64,000 bases of DNA. Source: Bolinopsis microptera. Lineage: Eukaryota > Ctenophora > Tentaculata > Lobata > Bolinopsidae. The stretch's first letter is position 1. The number at the start of each line of letters is the position of its first letter. The stretch spans positions 5,463,908 to 5,527,907 of the forward strand of contig NC_087082.1 of assembly GCF_026151205.1 (NCBI RefSeq), given 5' to 3'. This document shows, one piece after another, positions 23,001-31,009 of this stretch. A model generated the notes under the pieces. The model had not been told where the DNA came from and did not search any database. It saw only the letters and a list, made by a program, of their open reading frames with translations. The position numbers were made by a program, and so were the translations under genes.

Positions 23001-25277
23001 GTAACAGTTAGAGTTACAGTTAGAGTTACAGTTAGAGTTACAGTTATAGTTACAGTTAGAGTTACAGTTATAGTTACAGTTAGAGTTACAGTTAGAGTTA
23101 CAGTTAGAGTTACAGTTAGAGTTACAGTTAGAGTTACAGTTAGAGTTACAGTTAGAGTTACAGTTGGAGTTACAGTTAGAGTTACAGTTAGAGTAACAGT
23201 TATAGTAACAGTTAGAATAACAGTTAGTGTAACAGTTAAAGTTAGAGTAACAGTTAGAGTAACATTAAGAGTGACAGTTAGAGTAACAGTTCTAGAGTAA
23301 CAGTTCTAGAGTAACAGTTCTAGAGAAACAGTTAGAGTAAAAGTTAGAGTAACAGTCAGAGTAACAGTTAGAGTAACAGTTAGAATAACAGTTAGAGTAA
23401 CAGTTAGAGAACAGTTAGAGTAACAGTTAGAGTTACAGTTAGAGTTACAGTTAGAGTTACAGTTAGAGTTACAGTTTACAGTTACAGTAACAGTTCTAGA
23501 GTAACAGTTCTAGAGTAACAGTTAGAGTAACAGTTAGAGTAACAGTTCTAGAGTAACAGTTAGAGTTACACTTGTACTCGTTGCAGTACTTGTTGCAATG
23601 GTTATAGGTTTGTAACCTTTTCTTATTTTTTCCCGATCCATGACTCGTGCCGAAGGCACAAAAGAGTCAAGGACAAGGGTTAGCGATCGAAGTTTTTTTT
23701 TGTATATGGTAGCTTTGCGACCGAGCGTGCGTGCGTGCGTGCGTGCGTGCGTACGTGCCTGCGAGCACTGTTATCGCCCACGTGACTACCTGCGCAAAGT
23801 TAATTTGCGTGATAATCTGAATTATATAATTGTTGGCGCGCGGCGCTGAACCAACCAAGTACATTATTAATTTCATCATGTACGTATCCCACTAGGCACT
23901 AATTGATAGCATATTATTATTATTTTGAGTTAGTATTACTATTTTGCACAGATCCGTGTCAGGTTGCATAAACTAAAACAATAAACATATGGTTACATAG
24001 AAGTATACACGATTTTCAAATTCAATATAGAATTATATTAACTGGGCGGCGCTCGGCAGTCGGCATGTCACTTCGCCATATTTGCATGTTTATATAAACA
24101 GTAAAGACTGGGCCGTCCCCAGGTTGTATGGAATATGATAAATACGCCATCACGGATCGGGAAATTGAGCGGCCATCCACAAAAGAAAAGCGGCCGCATT
24201 TCTTGTTTAGAGAGGAAGATCCGGATATTACATCTTTGTAAATGGTCCAGAACTTCAGCCCAACACCTTTCAAATATAATAATGTAATACTTTGGAAGGT
24301 AGTTTGAAGAAGTGTAACCAAGTGCAGTGTGTACTTGTGCCTTGTGGTGGGCAGATAAGAGTGATATGTATCACGTGCAGTGTGTACCTGTGGTGGGCAG
24401 ATAAGAGTGGCGTCCCCGGAATGTACTCCTGCATTCTCCACGTGCTCTGAGATAGCCATTACTAGCACCTCCCCGTTACACGCTACAGCGTCTACATCAA
24501 TCTCCTGGGTAGAGTATCTTGTAGAATAAATTATTTATCATAATTATACAGGTAATTATTCATAACTCATAAGCATGTATAAAAATACATAGTATCCTCT
24601 AAAAATAGTGCATATAATATATATATTATATAATATACAATATTCATTAAAATATGCAATATATGAGCGTGCCAAAACAAAGCACGGCTGTTCAAAAGAG
24701 GATAATCATAAAGCCCCCTACTGTTAGCCACCCTACCCTTGGCTTGCATGATAAACTTGCTGATAACTACTGTTAGCCACCCTAACCTTGGCTTGCATGA
24801 TAAACTTGCTGATAACAACTGTTAGCCACCCTAATCTTGGCTTGCATGATAAACTTGCTGATAACAACTGCTAGCCACCCTAACCTTGGTTTGCATGATA
24901 AACTTGCTGATAACAACTGTTAGCCACCCTAACCTTGGCTTGCATGATAAACTTGCTGATAACAACTGTTAGCCACCCTAACCCTGGCTTGCATGATAAA
25001 CTTGCTGATAACAACTGTTAGCAACCCTAACCTTGGTTTGCATGATAAACTTGCTGATAACAACTGTTAGCCACCCTAACCTTGGCTTGCATGATAAACT
25101 TGCTGATAACAAATGTTAGCCACCATAAAGCCATAACCCTGGCTTGCATGATAAACTTGCTGATAACAACTGTTAGCCACCCTAACCTTGGCTTGCATGA
25201 TAAACTTGCTGATAACAACTGGATGGTCAGGCGACAGGGCTGCTGCTTTTCCTAAATACTCCTTCAACTCGTCATCT
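13869..25277 (-). CDS. CAD: CAD multifunctional pyrimidine-synthesis protein, ten internal exons (partial gene)
   Basis: CAD makes the first three steps of UMP synthesis in one cytosolic polypeptide: glutamine amidotransferase/CPSase, then dihydroorotase (DHOase), then aspartate transcarbamylase (ATCase). Seen here, in gene order: 25187-25277, 24388-24504, 22229-22504, 17245-17427, 16237-16341, 15880-15997, 15408-15538, 14717-15136, 14368-14533 and 13869-14027. All have AG acceptors and GT donors, and phases agree at every junction, giving about 588 codons without a stop. They cover the end of the second CPSase ATP-grasp domain, the MGS-like allosteric domain and most of the DHOase. DHOase zinc and catalytic residues visible are the HVH motif, the Lys of LKMYL, the His of IHAEQ, the His of HICHV and the Asp of TDHG, so the domain looks active, unlike the dead DHOase of fungal homologues. 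The amidotransferase and first CPSase half upstream, and the DHOase end and ATCase downstream, were not found. Confidence 0.96.
14034..14252. repeat. 18 bp array against the CAD 3' splice site
   Basis: About 12 copies of CAATCGCGTGACATGTTA. The array ends within about 10 bases of the acceptor of the exon at 13869-14027, filling the end of the intron. Confidence 0.93.
14368..14533 (-). CDS. CAD: CAD exon: dihydroorotase middle ([14 protein letters not shown]...HICHV)
   Basis: This has 55 codons plus one base. [10 protein letters not shown] and [11 protein letters not shown] supply two more zinc-binding His residues of the DHOase barrel. Acceptor TTATTTCAG, donor GCTG/GTCAGT. The trailing G completes a Gly codon with GA of the next exon (KQAG then LPVTCEV), as in other CADs. 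Confidence 0.97.
14717..15136 (-). CDS. CAD: CAD exon: dihydroorotase N-terminal half
   Basis: The 140 codons start [14 protein letters not shown] and contain [20 protein letters not shown], the DHOase signature with the HxH zinc ligands. [19 protein letters not shown] and the Lys of LKMYLCDTF (the carboxylated bridging Lys in active DHOases) follow. DHOase cyclises carbamoyl aspartate to dihydroorotate. Acceptor AACTTGCAG lies in the last copy of an 18-20 bp array at 15137-15236. Donor CAG/GTACTT, phase 0. Confidence 0.98.
15137..15236. repeat. 18-20 bp array containing CAD 3' splice-site copies
   Basis: Five copies of (plus strand) GCAAGTTGTGGGGG plus ATTACT or TTACA. On the coding strand each has a C-rich run then CACAACTTGC(A/T)G, and the last copy provides the real acceptor for the DHOase exon at 14717-15136. 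Confidence 0.93.
15408..15538 (-). CDS. CAD: CAD exon: MGS-like domain end ([25 protein letters not shown])
   Basis: Two bases complete Ala, then 43 codons follow. [19 protein letters not shown] and IKVAKLFV correspond to the last helices of the CPSase regulatory domain, before the linker to DHOase. Acceptor TTTTCTCAG, donor ATG/GTGAGC. The reading frame passes cleanly into the long DHOase exon. Confidence 0.94.
15806..15858. repeat. two and a half copies of a 26 bp repeat near a CAD donor
   Basis: CAGCACGTGCAGGGATCACA is repeated within the intron, 22 bases past the donor of the exon at 15880-15997. Confidence 0.8.
15880..15997 (-). CDS. CAD: CAD exon: MGS-like domain middle (ITSISWPF...FDLVINLPL)
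   Basis: This has 39 codons plus one base. It includes [10 protein letters not shown], the conserved strand before the effector-binding loop. The last base joins CT of the next exon to make Ala (GCT). Acceptor AACAG, donor CTGG/GTATGA. About 23 bases past the donor, 15806-15858 holds two and a half copies of a GCACGTGCAGGGATCACA-type repeat. Confidence 0.93.
16237..16341 (-). CDS. CAD: CAD exon: MGS-like regulatory domain start
   Basis: The 35 codons ([19 protein letters not shown], then [16 protein letters not shown]) match the start of the methylglyoxal-synthase-like domain, which in CAD binds the effectors UTP and PRPP. The key SxGTA-type loop is present as GSSGTAD. Acceptor TTTGCAG, donor ACC/GTACGT, both phase 0. 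A hAT MITE lies in the intron just upstream. Confidence 0.95.
16389..16857. mobile_element. hAT-type MITE, 469 bp, in a CAD intron
   Basis: The ends are CAGTGGTGTGCGCCGCCG and, inverted, CGGCGGCGCTCACCCCTG. Perfect 8 bp target duplications TTGTCATG lie at 16381-16388 and 16858-16865. The CAG-start termini and 8 bp duplication are the hallmarks of hAT transposons. GC-rich CGGCGG blocks lie next to both ends. No transposase frame is present, so it is non-autonomous. Confidence 0.9.
17245..17427 (-). CDS. CAD: CAD exon: CPSase end ([13 protein letters not shown]...[12 protein letters not shown])
   Basis: The 61 codons match the CPSase segment with [23 protein letters not shown] and AYLKAM, which leads into the MGS-like domain. 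The acceptor is CCCCAG/GTAGCC and the donor AAG/GTATGT, both phase 0. The first 20 bases of the exon, together with the acceptor and branch-point region, are the unit of the 51 bp array extending upstream to 20.93 kb. This exon is the only copy with an open continuation; the others stop after about eight codons. Confidence 0.97.
17412..20930. repeat. 51 bp array, about 69 copies, duplicating a CAD 3' splice site
   Basis: On the coding strand each unit holds a branch-point-like TCTAAT, a pyrimidine run CACCCCCGTTCCCCAG, and then GTAGCCCAGTTCTCCTTCTC, the first 20 bases of the CAD exon at 17245-17427. Two main variants differ at one base (GGAAGGGGGG or GGAACGGGGG on the plus strand). One TTATATT-marked unit occurs twice, each at the change from the first variant to the second. 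The plus-strand RRRTGLPG frames are products of the 51 bp period and are not genes. Confidence 0.97.
21093..22138. mobile_element. 1.05 kb element with G/C-run inverted ends, in a CAD intron
   Basis: The left end is TACAG, a run of G, then CAAAAGCCAGTACCCATACG; the right end is its complement (CGTATGGGTACTGACTTTTG, a run of C, then CTGTA). TA lies on both sides of CAGGG...CCCTG, so a Tc1/mariner-like TA target is possible. An alternative reading gives GTTA on both sides. No transposase frame is present. A SINE-like sequence lies inside. Confidence 0.75.
21330..21690 (+). mobile_element. tRNA-derived SINE
   Basis: A tRNA-like head has an A box (TAGCGTAGTTGG at 21336) and a B box (AGTTCGAAACC at 21380) at the normal spacing, with TGT at the anticodon position (Thr-like). 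About 290 bases of unrelated tail follow and end in an A-rich run near 21676-21684. Head pairing is imperfect, as expected of a SINE. Exact ends were not fixed. Confidence 0.75.
22229..22504 (-). CDS. CAD: CAD exon: CPSase B metal and ATP site ([17 protein letters not shown])
   Basis: The 92 codons run from [10 protein letters not shown] to RRIGIK. They include [21 protein letters not shown] and then [13 protein letters not shown], the ATP-grasp core in which Glu and Asn of the E-x-N-x-R motif bind metal. The acceptor CTCAG follows directly on a 12 bp tandem array. The donor is AAG/GTTAGA. Both ends are in phase 0, and the next exon supplies VAQFSFSR, as in other CADs. Confidence 0.97.
22508..23575. 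repeat. 12 bp array against a CAD 3' splice site
   Basis: About 85 copies of GTTAGAGTAACA with GTTAGAGTTACA and TCTAGAG variants. On the coding strand the units read CTGTTACTCTAA and run straight into the acceptor CTCCTCAG of the exon at 22229-22504. Confidence 0.95.
23576..24039. other. CAD intron sequence; (GTGC)n run
   Basis: 23724-23752 is a GCGT/GTGC microsatellite. No exon was seen. Confidence 0.5.
24040..24118. mobile_element. possible third copy of the 72-78 bp mini-element
   Basis: It starts ACTGGGCGGCGCTCGG and ends GTCCCCAGGT, the same ends as the units at 56641 and 57123, but the middle differs and no clean target duplication is visible. Confidence 0.4.
24310..24420. repeat. duplicated end of a CAD exon with decayed donor
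   Basis: GGTGGGCAGATAAGAGTG occurs at about 24344 and again at about 24392, the second inside the real exon at 24388-24504. The outer copy repeats the exon end, but its donor has small insertions. Confidence 0.7.
24388..24504 (-). CDS. CAD: CAD exon: CPSase B segment (EIDVDAVA...[10 protein letters not shown])
   Basis: The 39 codons begin [13 protein letters not shown] and include [18 protein letters not shown], a nearly invariant part of the carbamoyl-phosphate synthetase large subunit ATP-grasp fold. Acceptor CCCAG and donor CAG/GTACAC are both in phase 0. A degraded second copy of the exon end and donor lies about 60-70 bases downstream on the coding strand, near 24320-24358. Confidence 0.95.
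24720..25235. repeat. 49 bp array, about 10 copies, duplicating a CAD 5' splice site
   Basis: The coding-strand unit contains GTTATCAGCAAGTTTATCAT, GCAAGCCAAG (the exon end encoding [10 protein letters not shown]) and the donor region GTTAGGGTGGCTAACAG. The copy nearest the exon body is the functional one. Confidence 0.95.
25187..25277 (-). CDS. CAD: CAD exon: CPSase B ATP-grasp segment ([11 protein letters not shown])
   Basis: This encodes 30 codons starting DDELKEYL and ending [13 protein letters not shown], matching the CAD/CPSase stretch that precedes EIDVDAVA. The acceptor is CAG at 25278-25280; a second AG two bases further on (exon start 25275) is possible. The exon starts with one base completing a codon and ends in phase 0 at donor GTTAGG. 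Its last 30 bases and donor are the unit of a 49 bp array that runs downstream. The intron before it ends in a TAGTAA-type microsatellite. The next exon upstream was not found. Confidence 0.93.
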
Positions 25278-25287
25278 CTGAAGTAGT

Positions 25288-25612
25288 TAGCATTAGTAGC
25301 AGTAGTAGTAGTAGTAATAGTAATAGTAATAGTAATAGTAATAGTAATAGTAATAGTAATAGTAATCGTAATAGTAATAGTAATAGTAATAGTAATCGTA
25401 ATAGTAATAGTAATAGTAATATTAATAGTAATAGTAATAGTAGTAGTAGCAGTAGTAGTAATAGTAGTAATAGTAATAGTAATAGTAATAGTAATAGTAA
25501 TAGTAATAGTAATAGTAATAGTAATAGTAATAGCAATAGCAATAGTAATAGTAATAGTAATAGTAGCTTAGTAGTAGTAGTAGTAGTAATAGTAGTAATA
25601 GTAGTAGTAGTA
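25288..25612. repeat. TAG/TAATAG microsatellite upstream of a CAD exon
   Basis: Mixed TAG and TAATAG units. On the coding strand these read TACTAT/TACTAC and end about 8-10 bases before the acceptor of the exon at 25187-25277. The poly-Leu and poly-Tyr frames are artefacts. Confidence 0.95.
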
Positions 25613-26690
25613 ACAATTAGTACATGTAGTTTAAAGATAGTTAGATAAGTAAGCATTAGCATTTAGAAGGTGAGGGGAAGTTTGAGTATTATTTAAACTT
25701 AGTAACCTAGTAACCTAGTAACTTAGTAACCTAGTAACCTAGTAACCTATTGTCATGGTAATTGAGGGTAAAGTTGAGTATTATTTAAACTTATCCTGGT
25801 GTTTAGTGTTGATTGAACTGCGATAAAAAGCACACTTGATATTTCCATACTAAGTCTCGCTTGAATGACTTAAATGTGTATCTTTGAACTTTGTTGGGTA
25901 TATTTTAATGCTACTGGGTAAAACACCATTACATGGCTATTATCATTGAACTATTAAATCATACCCACCCCAAAAGCCGGCACATTGTATAATATTACAA
26001 TAGTGTTATTGTATATTACCACTTAGAATCATTATAGCTATTGTAATTGCCACTATAGAATCCTACTTAGAATTACCCACATCCAGAAAGTTTAAATTTC
26101 CTTGCAGATCAACCCCTCCCCCTCCCCCTAAAAATTTGTAATGCCCCAAAAAAGGTCAGGTCCTCTAAATTTTTCCTCTGTAACACAAAAAATCCTCTAA
26201 AATCTAAAATTGCCTCCCAGATTATCTGCCGATTAGCCGACTTTCTGGATGTGGGACTAACGACGTGCCAGAATTCAACACTTCAAGGCATAATTAGAAC
26301 ATAAACAATGCAAATTGTGTACGATACGCCCCACACGATAGATAGACTATACGCTACCCCTTTCTTTGACAACACCCAATCCTATTGCAGTAAGTATACG
26401 GTGTTTAAAAATTCTAAAGTAGCGTTTCAATCATTTCTTTGAAATTACAGCTTGTTTTAATCTATAGTGGCTTTCAGTCAGTTCTCTCTATCCGACAGCA
26501 GTTAAGAATTCAAGAATTTGTTAGGAATTTGTTAGGAATTTGTCATTGTTGATTGTTTATAAAATTGGCAATAGGTTTTATCTTGTGTATTTCACTGTAT
26601 TGACATGAAAGTCTGACTTAATACTCTGTTTACAGTATGTTAAAGTCACCATAGTTACACTACTAGTTACCATAGTAACACTCTGTTTAA
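25613..26690. other. no CAD exon found; short AGTAACCT repeat
   Basis: The CPSase exon that should precede 25277 was looked for and not recognised. 25698-25750 holds about six copies of TAGTAACC. The rest is unique AT-rich sequence. Confidence 0.4.
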
Positions 26691-26694
26691 CAGT

Positions 26695-26890
26695 ATGTCG
26701 GGAGAGCTGGATAGTATCCACGGAGAGACTGCACAACCTACAGGAGGAAGTATCAGCTCGGATAATCTGGCTATCATAGTGTTTATTATAGGGATACTGA
26801 TGCTTATCTTCAGACTACTCCTGGAAGTGTGCCCTCCTTTTCTCAGGGAGGATAAGAAGAGGGCATATCTTGACAAACAGCTAAACACTG
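26695..26890 (+). CDS. possible exon of a small single-pass membrane protein
   Basis: I do not recognise the protein. ATG at 26695 opens a frame with a hydrophilic start (SGELDSIHGETAQPTGG), a clear membrane segment at about residues 24-45 (NLAIIVFIIGILMLIFRLLL), then CPPFLREDKKRAYLDKQLN. A donor-like G/GTAATG follows at 26891. Beyond it the frame runs into GACCGGGA repeats, so I end the exon there. AACAG just before the ATG could be an acceptor. Size and layout resemble small integral membrane (SMIM-type) proteins. It lies on the opposite strand to CAD, where upstream CAD exons would be expected. Confidence 0.45.
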
Positions 26891-26914
26891 GTAATGTTGG
26901 GCCAGTAAATGACC

Positions 26915-27045
26915 GGGATAAGAAATTTGAAATGGCCGGGACCGGGATTGGTCAATTTTGACCGGGACCGGGATTTTTTATCCAATTTGAAATTGGCCGG
27001 GATCAGCCAAATTTGACCAGGACCGGAACCGGGATTTTAGCTCTT
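26915..27045. repeat. short GACCGGGA-type repeats
   Basis: Several imperfect copies of GACCGGGACCGGGATT and AATTTGAAATGGCCGGGA. Confidence 0.7.
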
Positions 27046-27047
27046 AG

Positions 27048-30000
27048 TACAGGGAAATCCGTCTGAAAAAATCGATCTGCTGACACACGAAGCTTACAAA
27101 GGATTTTTGACGTTTTTGAGTCCCATTAGGTGCCCTTTATGGCTGACCAACTTTTCCAAACTTTTCCACGTGGCTTAAGGCCACTTTTTGCCACTTTACC
27201 ACTTTTTACCACCTTTCTTGTTTGTCGAATATCTTTAGTTGTGAACATCGTAAAAGGTTGCGAATCAATCGAGTGTGTTCATATTATCAGGAAGAAAAAC
27301 TTTTGTCCTAACAATTTTTACGTCAGATAATAAGTTAATTGGATAATTATCAATTAACCAATTAGCAAAATTCTAAAAATTTTTTATTGGCTAAAAATGA
27401 TCGGAATAGCTTAAAACACGGAGAAAAGTAGTTTTTAGAAAAAATTTGAAAATTTTTCACTTACATTTTTTTTTTCGAGACTTCGAAAAATTTCGAAAAC
27501 AGAAAATTCAAAATATTTTTTTCCGCCAAAAGTGATCAAATTGCATGAAACGCGGAGAAAAATGATTTTCAAAAAAAACTTAGTCAATTTTTCGTTTCAA
27601 GAATACTTAAATCACCAATATTTGTAGTTGGAGTTTAGTAAATCTCGGCAGATTTTAGTAATAATCAGGAATTACTAACTCTAAGTGGAAAGGTCTGAAA
27701 CTGAAAAACGTTAAGTTTAACCATACGATCGCGATATAAGAGTTTCATAACTAATTACAATACAGCCTTATCGATTTTCACAGAAACTGCACCAATGGCA
27801 CAGTCAAGATCGAAACGATAGCCTGCTGTACTGTCATTTTATTGATTTCAATGATGAATCAGTGGGGTTAAGATAATCACATTTGTAATAAATAAAACCT
27901 CTCTGTACCGTCAATTGTGCTAATCTAAACCGGCCTACCTGTATTACCAGACTTCTTCTTTTCCTCAACAATCAAACCGAGTTGTTCATATCGCATTTGG
28001 TGGGTGATGTAAACTAAGTAGTAATACATATCGAGCTATATTCAATCACAATACGACACAGTACGTATATATTATATGGCTCTTAATGAGGTTTATGAAA
28101 CGCTTTATACCGTGAGAAACCCGGTATAGAGAGGTTTTACAGTTTATCACGAAAACGTCTACTTGGTCTCATGGCCCATTTACAGTTCGAAGAAGGGCAA
28201 GAACAGATCAGGGAAACTGAGGAACAGCCAGGTCCAGGAAGCAAGTGTAAATACACCTTCCAACATCTACTGTAACTGTTTTGTATTGTACTGCATACCG
28301 CTTCATTTGCGGGATACCTCAAATCACCCCCATATGTCAGGGTCGGCTAAAAGTAAAATCAACAAGGGTAACATACGGGAAAGGGTAAGATTTAGATACG
28401 AGTACAGTGTCGGGCAAGGGGTAGTAAAGAACCGGTAATAATTAATTCAGTGAAATGTTCCACGAGAGTCAGGATATTTTGGAAATTGCTAATAGAGACA
28501 GATCCTGATCAGGAAGGATTGTTAATGTTAATGTTATTGAGGATGTTGATTTGAAATCCGGACGTCGTGAAGTAAAAATACAGGTTCTTCCCGCAGGATA
28601 TTCGGGGCCCATGATGATCAGCTCGGGATTAATGTGGGACAGATCGAAGACTGACAACTGAACCCAATTGAACCTAGTTCCCACTAACCTGAACCAATCA
28701 GCTTAATTGGTTAGGGTTAGGGTTAGGGTTAGGGTTAGGGTTAGGGTTAGGGTTAGGGTTAGGGTTAGGGTTAGGGTTAGGGTTAGGGTTAGGGTTAGGG
28801 TTAGAGTTAGGGTTAATCTAAATGTCTAAATTGGGTTCAGTTGTCCGGTAGCCCGCTCTTGCGAGTTGACATTCCAAGCTTTTTGGTCTTTTCTTGCCTT
28901 CTTTGAGCTGTCAAAGAGCCATGAGACCAAGTAGACATTTTCGTGATAAACTGTAAAACCTCTCCATATCGGGCCTCTCACGGGAGAAACGAGAAGTGTA
29001 CCGTATAGAACATTTCATATACCTCATTAAGGGCCATAATATAATATACACGTGTTGCATTGTGTCGTATTGTGATTGAATATAGCTCGATATGTATTAC
29101 TACTTAGTTTACATCACCCACCAAATGCGATATGAACAACTCGGTTTGATTGTTGAGGAAAAGAAGAGGTCTGGTAATACAGGTAGGCCGGTTTAGATTA
29201 GCACAATTGACGGTACAGAGAGGTTTTATTTATTACAAATCTTAACCCCACTGATTCATCATTGAAATCAATAAAATGACAGTACAGCAGGCTATCGTTT
29301 CGATCTTGACTGTGCCATTGGTGCAGTTTCTGTGAAAATCGATAAGGCTGTATTGTAATTAGTTATGAAACTCTTATATCACGATCGTATGGTTAAACTT
29401 AACGTTTTTCAGTTTCAGACCTTTCCACTTAGAGTTAGTAATTCCTGATTATTACTAAAATCTGCCGAGATTTACTAAACTCCAACTACAAATATTGGTG
29501 ATTTAAGTATTCTTGAAACGAAAAATTGACTAAGTTTTTTTTGAAAATCATTTTTCTCCGCGTTTCATGCAATTTGATCACTTTTGGCGGGAAAAAATAT
29601 TTTGAATTTTCGAAATTTTTCAAAGTCTCGAAAAACAAATGTAAGTGAAAAATTTTCAAATTTTTTTCTAAAAACTACTTTTCTCCGTGTTTTAAGTTAT
29701 TCCGATCATTTTTAGCCAATAAAAATTTTTTAGAATTTTGCTAATTGGTTAATTGATAATTATCCAATTAACTTATTATCTGACGTAAAAATTGTTAGGA
29801 CAAAAGTTTTTCTTCCTGATAATATGAACACACTCGATTGATTCGCAACCTTTTACGATGTTCACAACTAAAGATATTCGACAAACAAGAAAGGTGGTAA
29901 AAAGTGGTAAAGTGGCAAAAAGTGGCCTTAAGCCACGTGGAAAAGTTTGGAAAAGTTGGTCAGCCATAAAGGGCACCTAATAGGACTCAAAAACGTCAAA

Positions 30001-30058
30001 AATCCTTTGTAAGCTTCGTGTGTCAGCAGATCGATTTTTTCAGACGGATTTCCCTGTA
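27048..30058. mobile_element. 3 kb foldback element with a telomere-type core
   Basis: The left arm starts AGTACAGGGAAATCCGTCTG and the right arm ends with its exact complement. The arms pair for about 1.2 kb (27048-28210 with 28880-30058). The identical 66-codon frame on opposite strands at 27130-27330 and 29776-29976 shows how good the match is. The left arm has about 480 extra bases (28210-28690) with no partner. TA lies on both sides of CAGGG...CCCTG, which fits a TA target. No transposase was seen. Confidence 0.85.
28711..28814. repeat. interstitial (TTAGGG)n
   Basis: About 17 copies of TTAGGG in one orientation, the last ones slightly degraded. This is the animal-type telomere repeat, here between the two foldback arms. 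Confidence 0.97.
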
Positions 30059-30828
30059 CTATCTGTTTGGACACGAAATTTAGCGGAATCAACTATTAGT
30101 GCGGAAGTGATCCATCTTTAAGATGGCAATTTGTTTGGGCACCATGTGTTGTAAAATAAATGAGAGGAAAGATTTAGTATCTTGCAAAGATACTAATTGG
30201 CACAATTGGAAAAAAATGACACAATTAGCAATAAATGTAATCTTCCAAAAATCATAACCTGCTAGTCCCACACAACTGAATTCCCCTGGTCTAGTTTTCC
30301 AATTCATGAGAATAAAACATGTGTGTGTATGGCCAATGCGATATTTTTTAATTTAACATGGAATTGAAGTATGATGAAATTTATAATTTGAACTGAAATG
30401 TATTTAAATTATTCTTTAAATTCAGTAGGTTATTGTGCCTTTTCCCCTTTATACCACATGAACGATTAACACGTTTTAACTCGTGTATACATATAATGAA
30501 ACTTTAAATCTAAACGTTGATTGATAATATTATAACAATATAACCTTTTATTGCAAAATATATCACAGTTTATGTTATAGAACTATAGTTTATGTCCATT
30601 ATATCAAAAACTTGTTTCTTTGTCTTCGATCCCACCAATGCTACTTTATTGTTACAAACTATGTTTCTTTGTGCTGAGACTTTGTTGAAGAACAATATGC
30701 CACCCCCCCTCAGCCTTGTTTAATGTGGTTTGACCAAGACACAGCTCTTTTTTAGTTAGCTGTTTCTTTTGCGTGAAAACATTTCTTTACGCTTTAAGTT
30801 TAAACATCGCTCTGCCCTGTGAGACAGT
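30059..30828. other. no gene recognised
   Basis: AT-rich unique sequence between the foldback and the small acidic frame. Confidence 0.4.
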
Positions 30829-30996
30829 ATGCGTTTTCTCGATCTATATACGATATTTCTTCTGTGCACTCTATCTATCAAACAAATCACCTCCAACAAA
30901 CAGGAAAAAGAGGAGTCTTACCATGAAGTAGAGGAGGGAGAGGAGGAAGAAGAGGAGGAAGAGGAGGAGGAAGAGGAGGAAGAGGAGGAATCATGA
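30829..30996 (+). CDS. possible 55-residue secreted acidic protein
   Basis: Unrecognised. ATG at 30829 opens MRFLDLYTIFLLCTLSIK, which looks like a signal peptide (basic start, hydrophobic core). QITSNKQEKEESYHEVEEG and a run of about 18 Glu follow before TGA. The Glu run comes from a GAG/GAA microsatellite, so the frame may be accidental. The well-formed signal sequence is the only argument for it. The satellite array begins directly after the stop. Confidence 0.25.
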   Translation: MRFLDLYTIFLLCTLSIKQITSNKQEKEESYHEVEEGEEEEEEEEEEEEEEEEES

Positions 30997-31009
30997 AGAC
31001 ACGCAAACC

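Noticed and set aside
24022..24468. 148-codon minus-strand frame read through the donor at 24387
   Set aside because: Only the first part is CAD exon; the remainder is intron.
28711..28814. Chromosome end or head-to-head fusion
   Set aside because: The TTAGGG units are in one direction only and unique DNA continues on both sides.
27130..29976. Two identical 66-codon frames on opposite strands
   Set aside because: They are explained by the foldback arms. The sequence has no domain and both copies sit in repeat arms.
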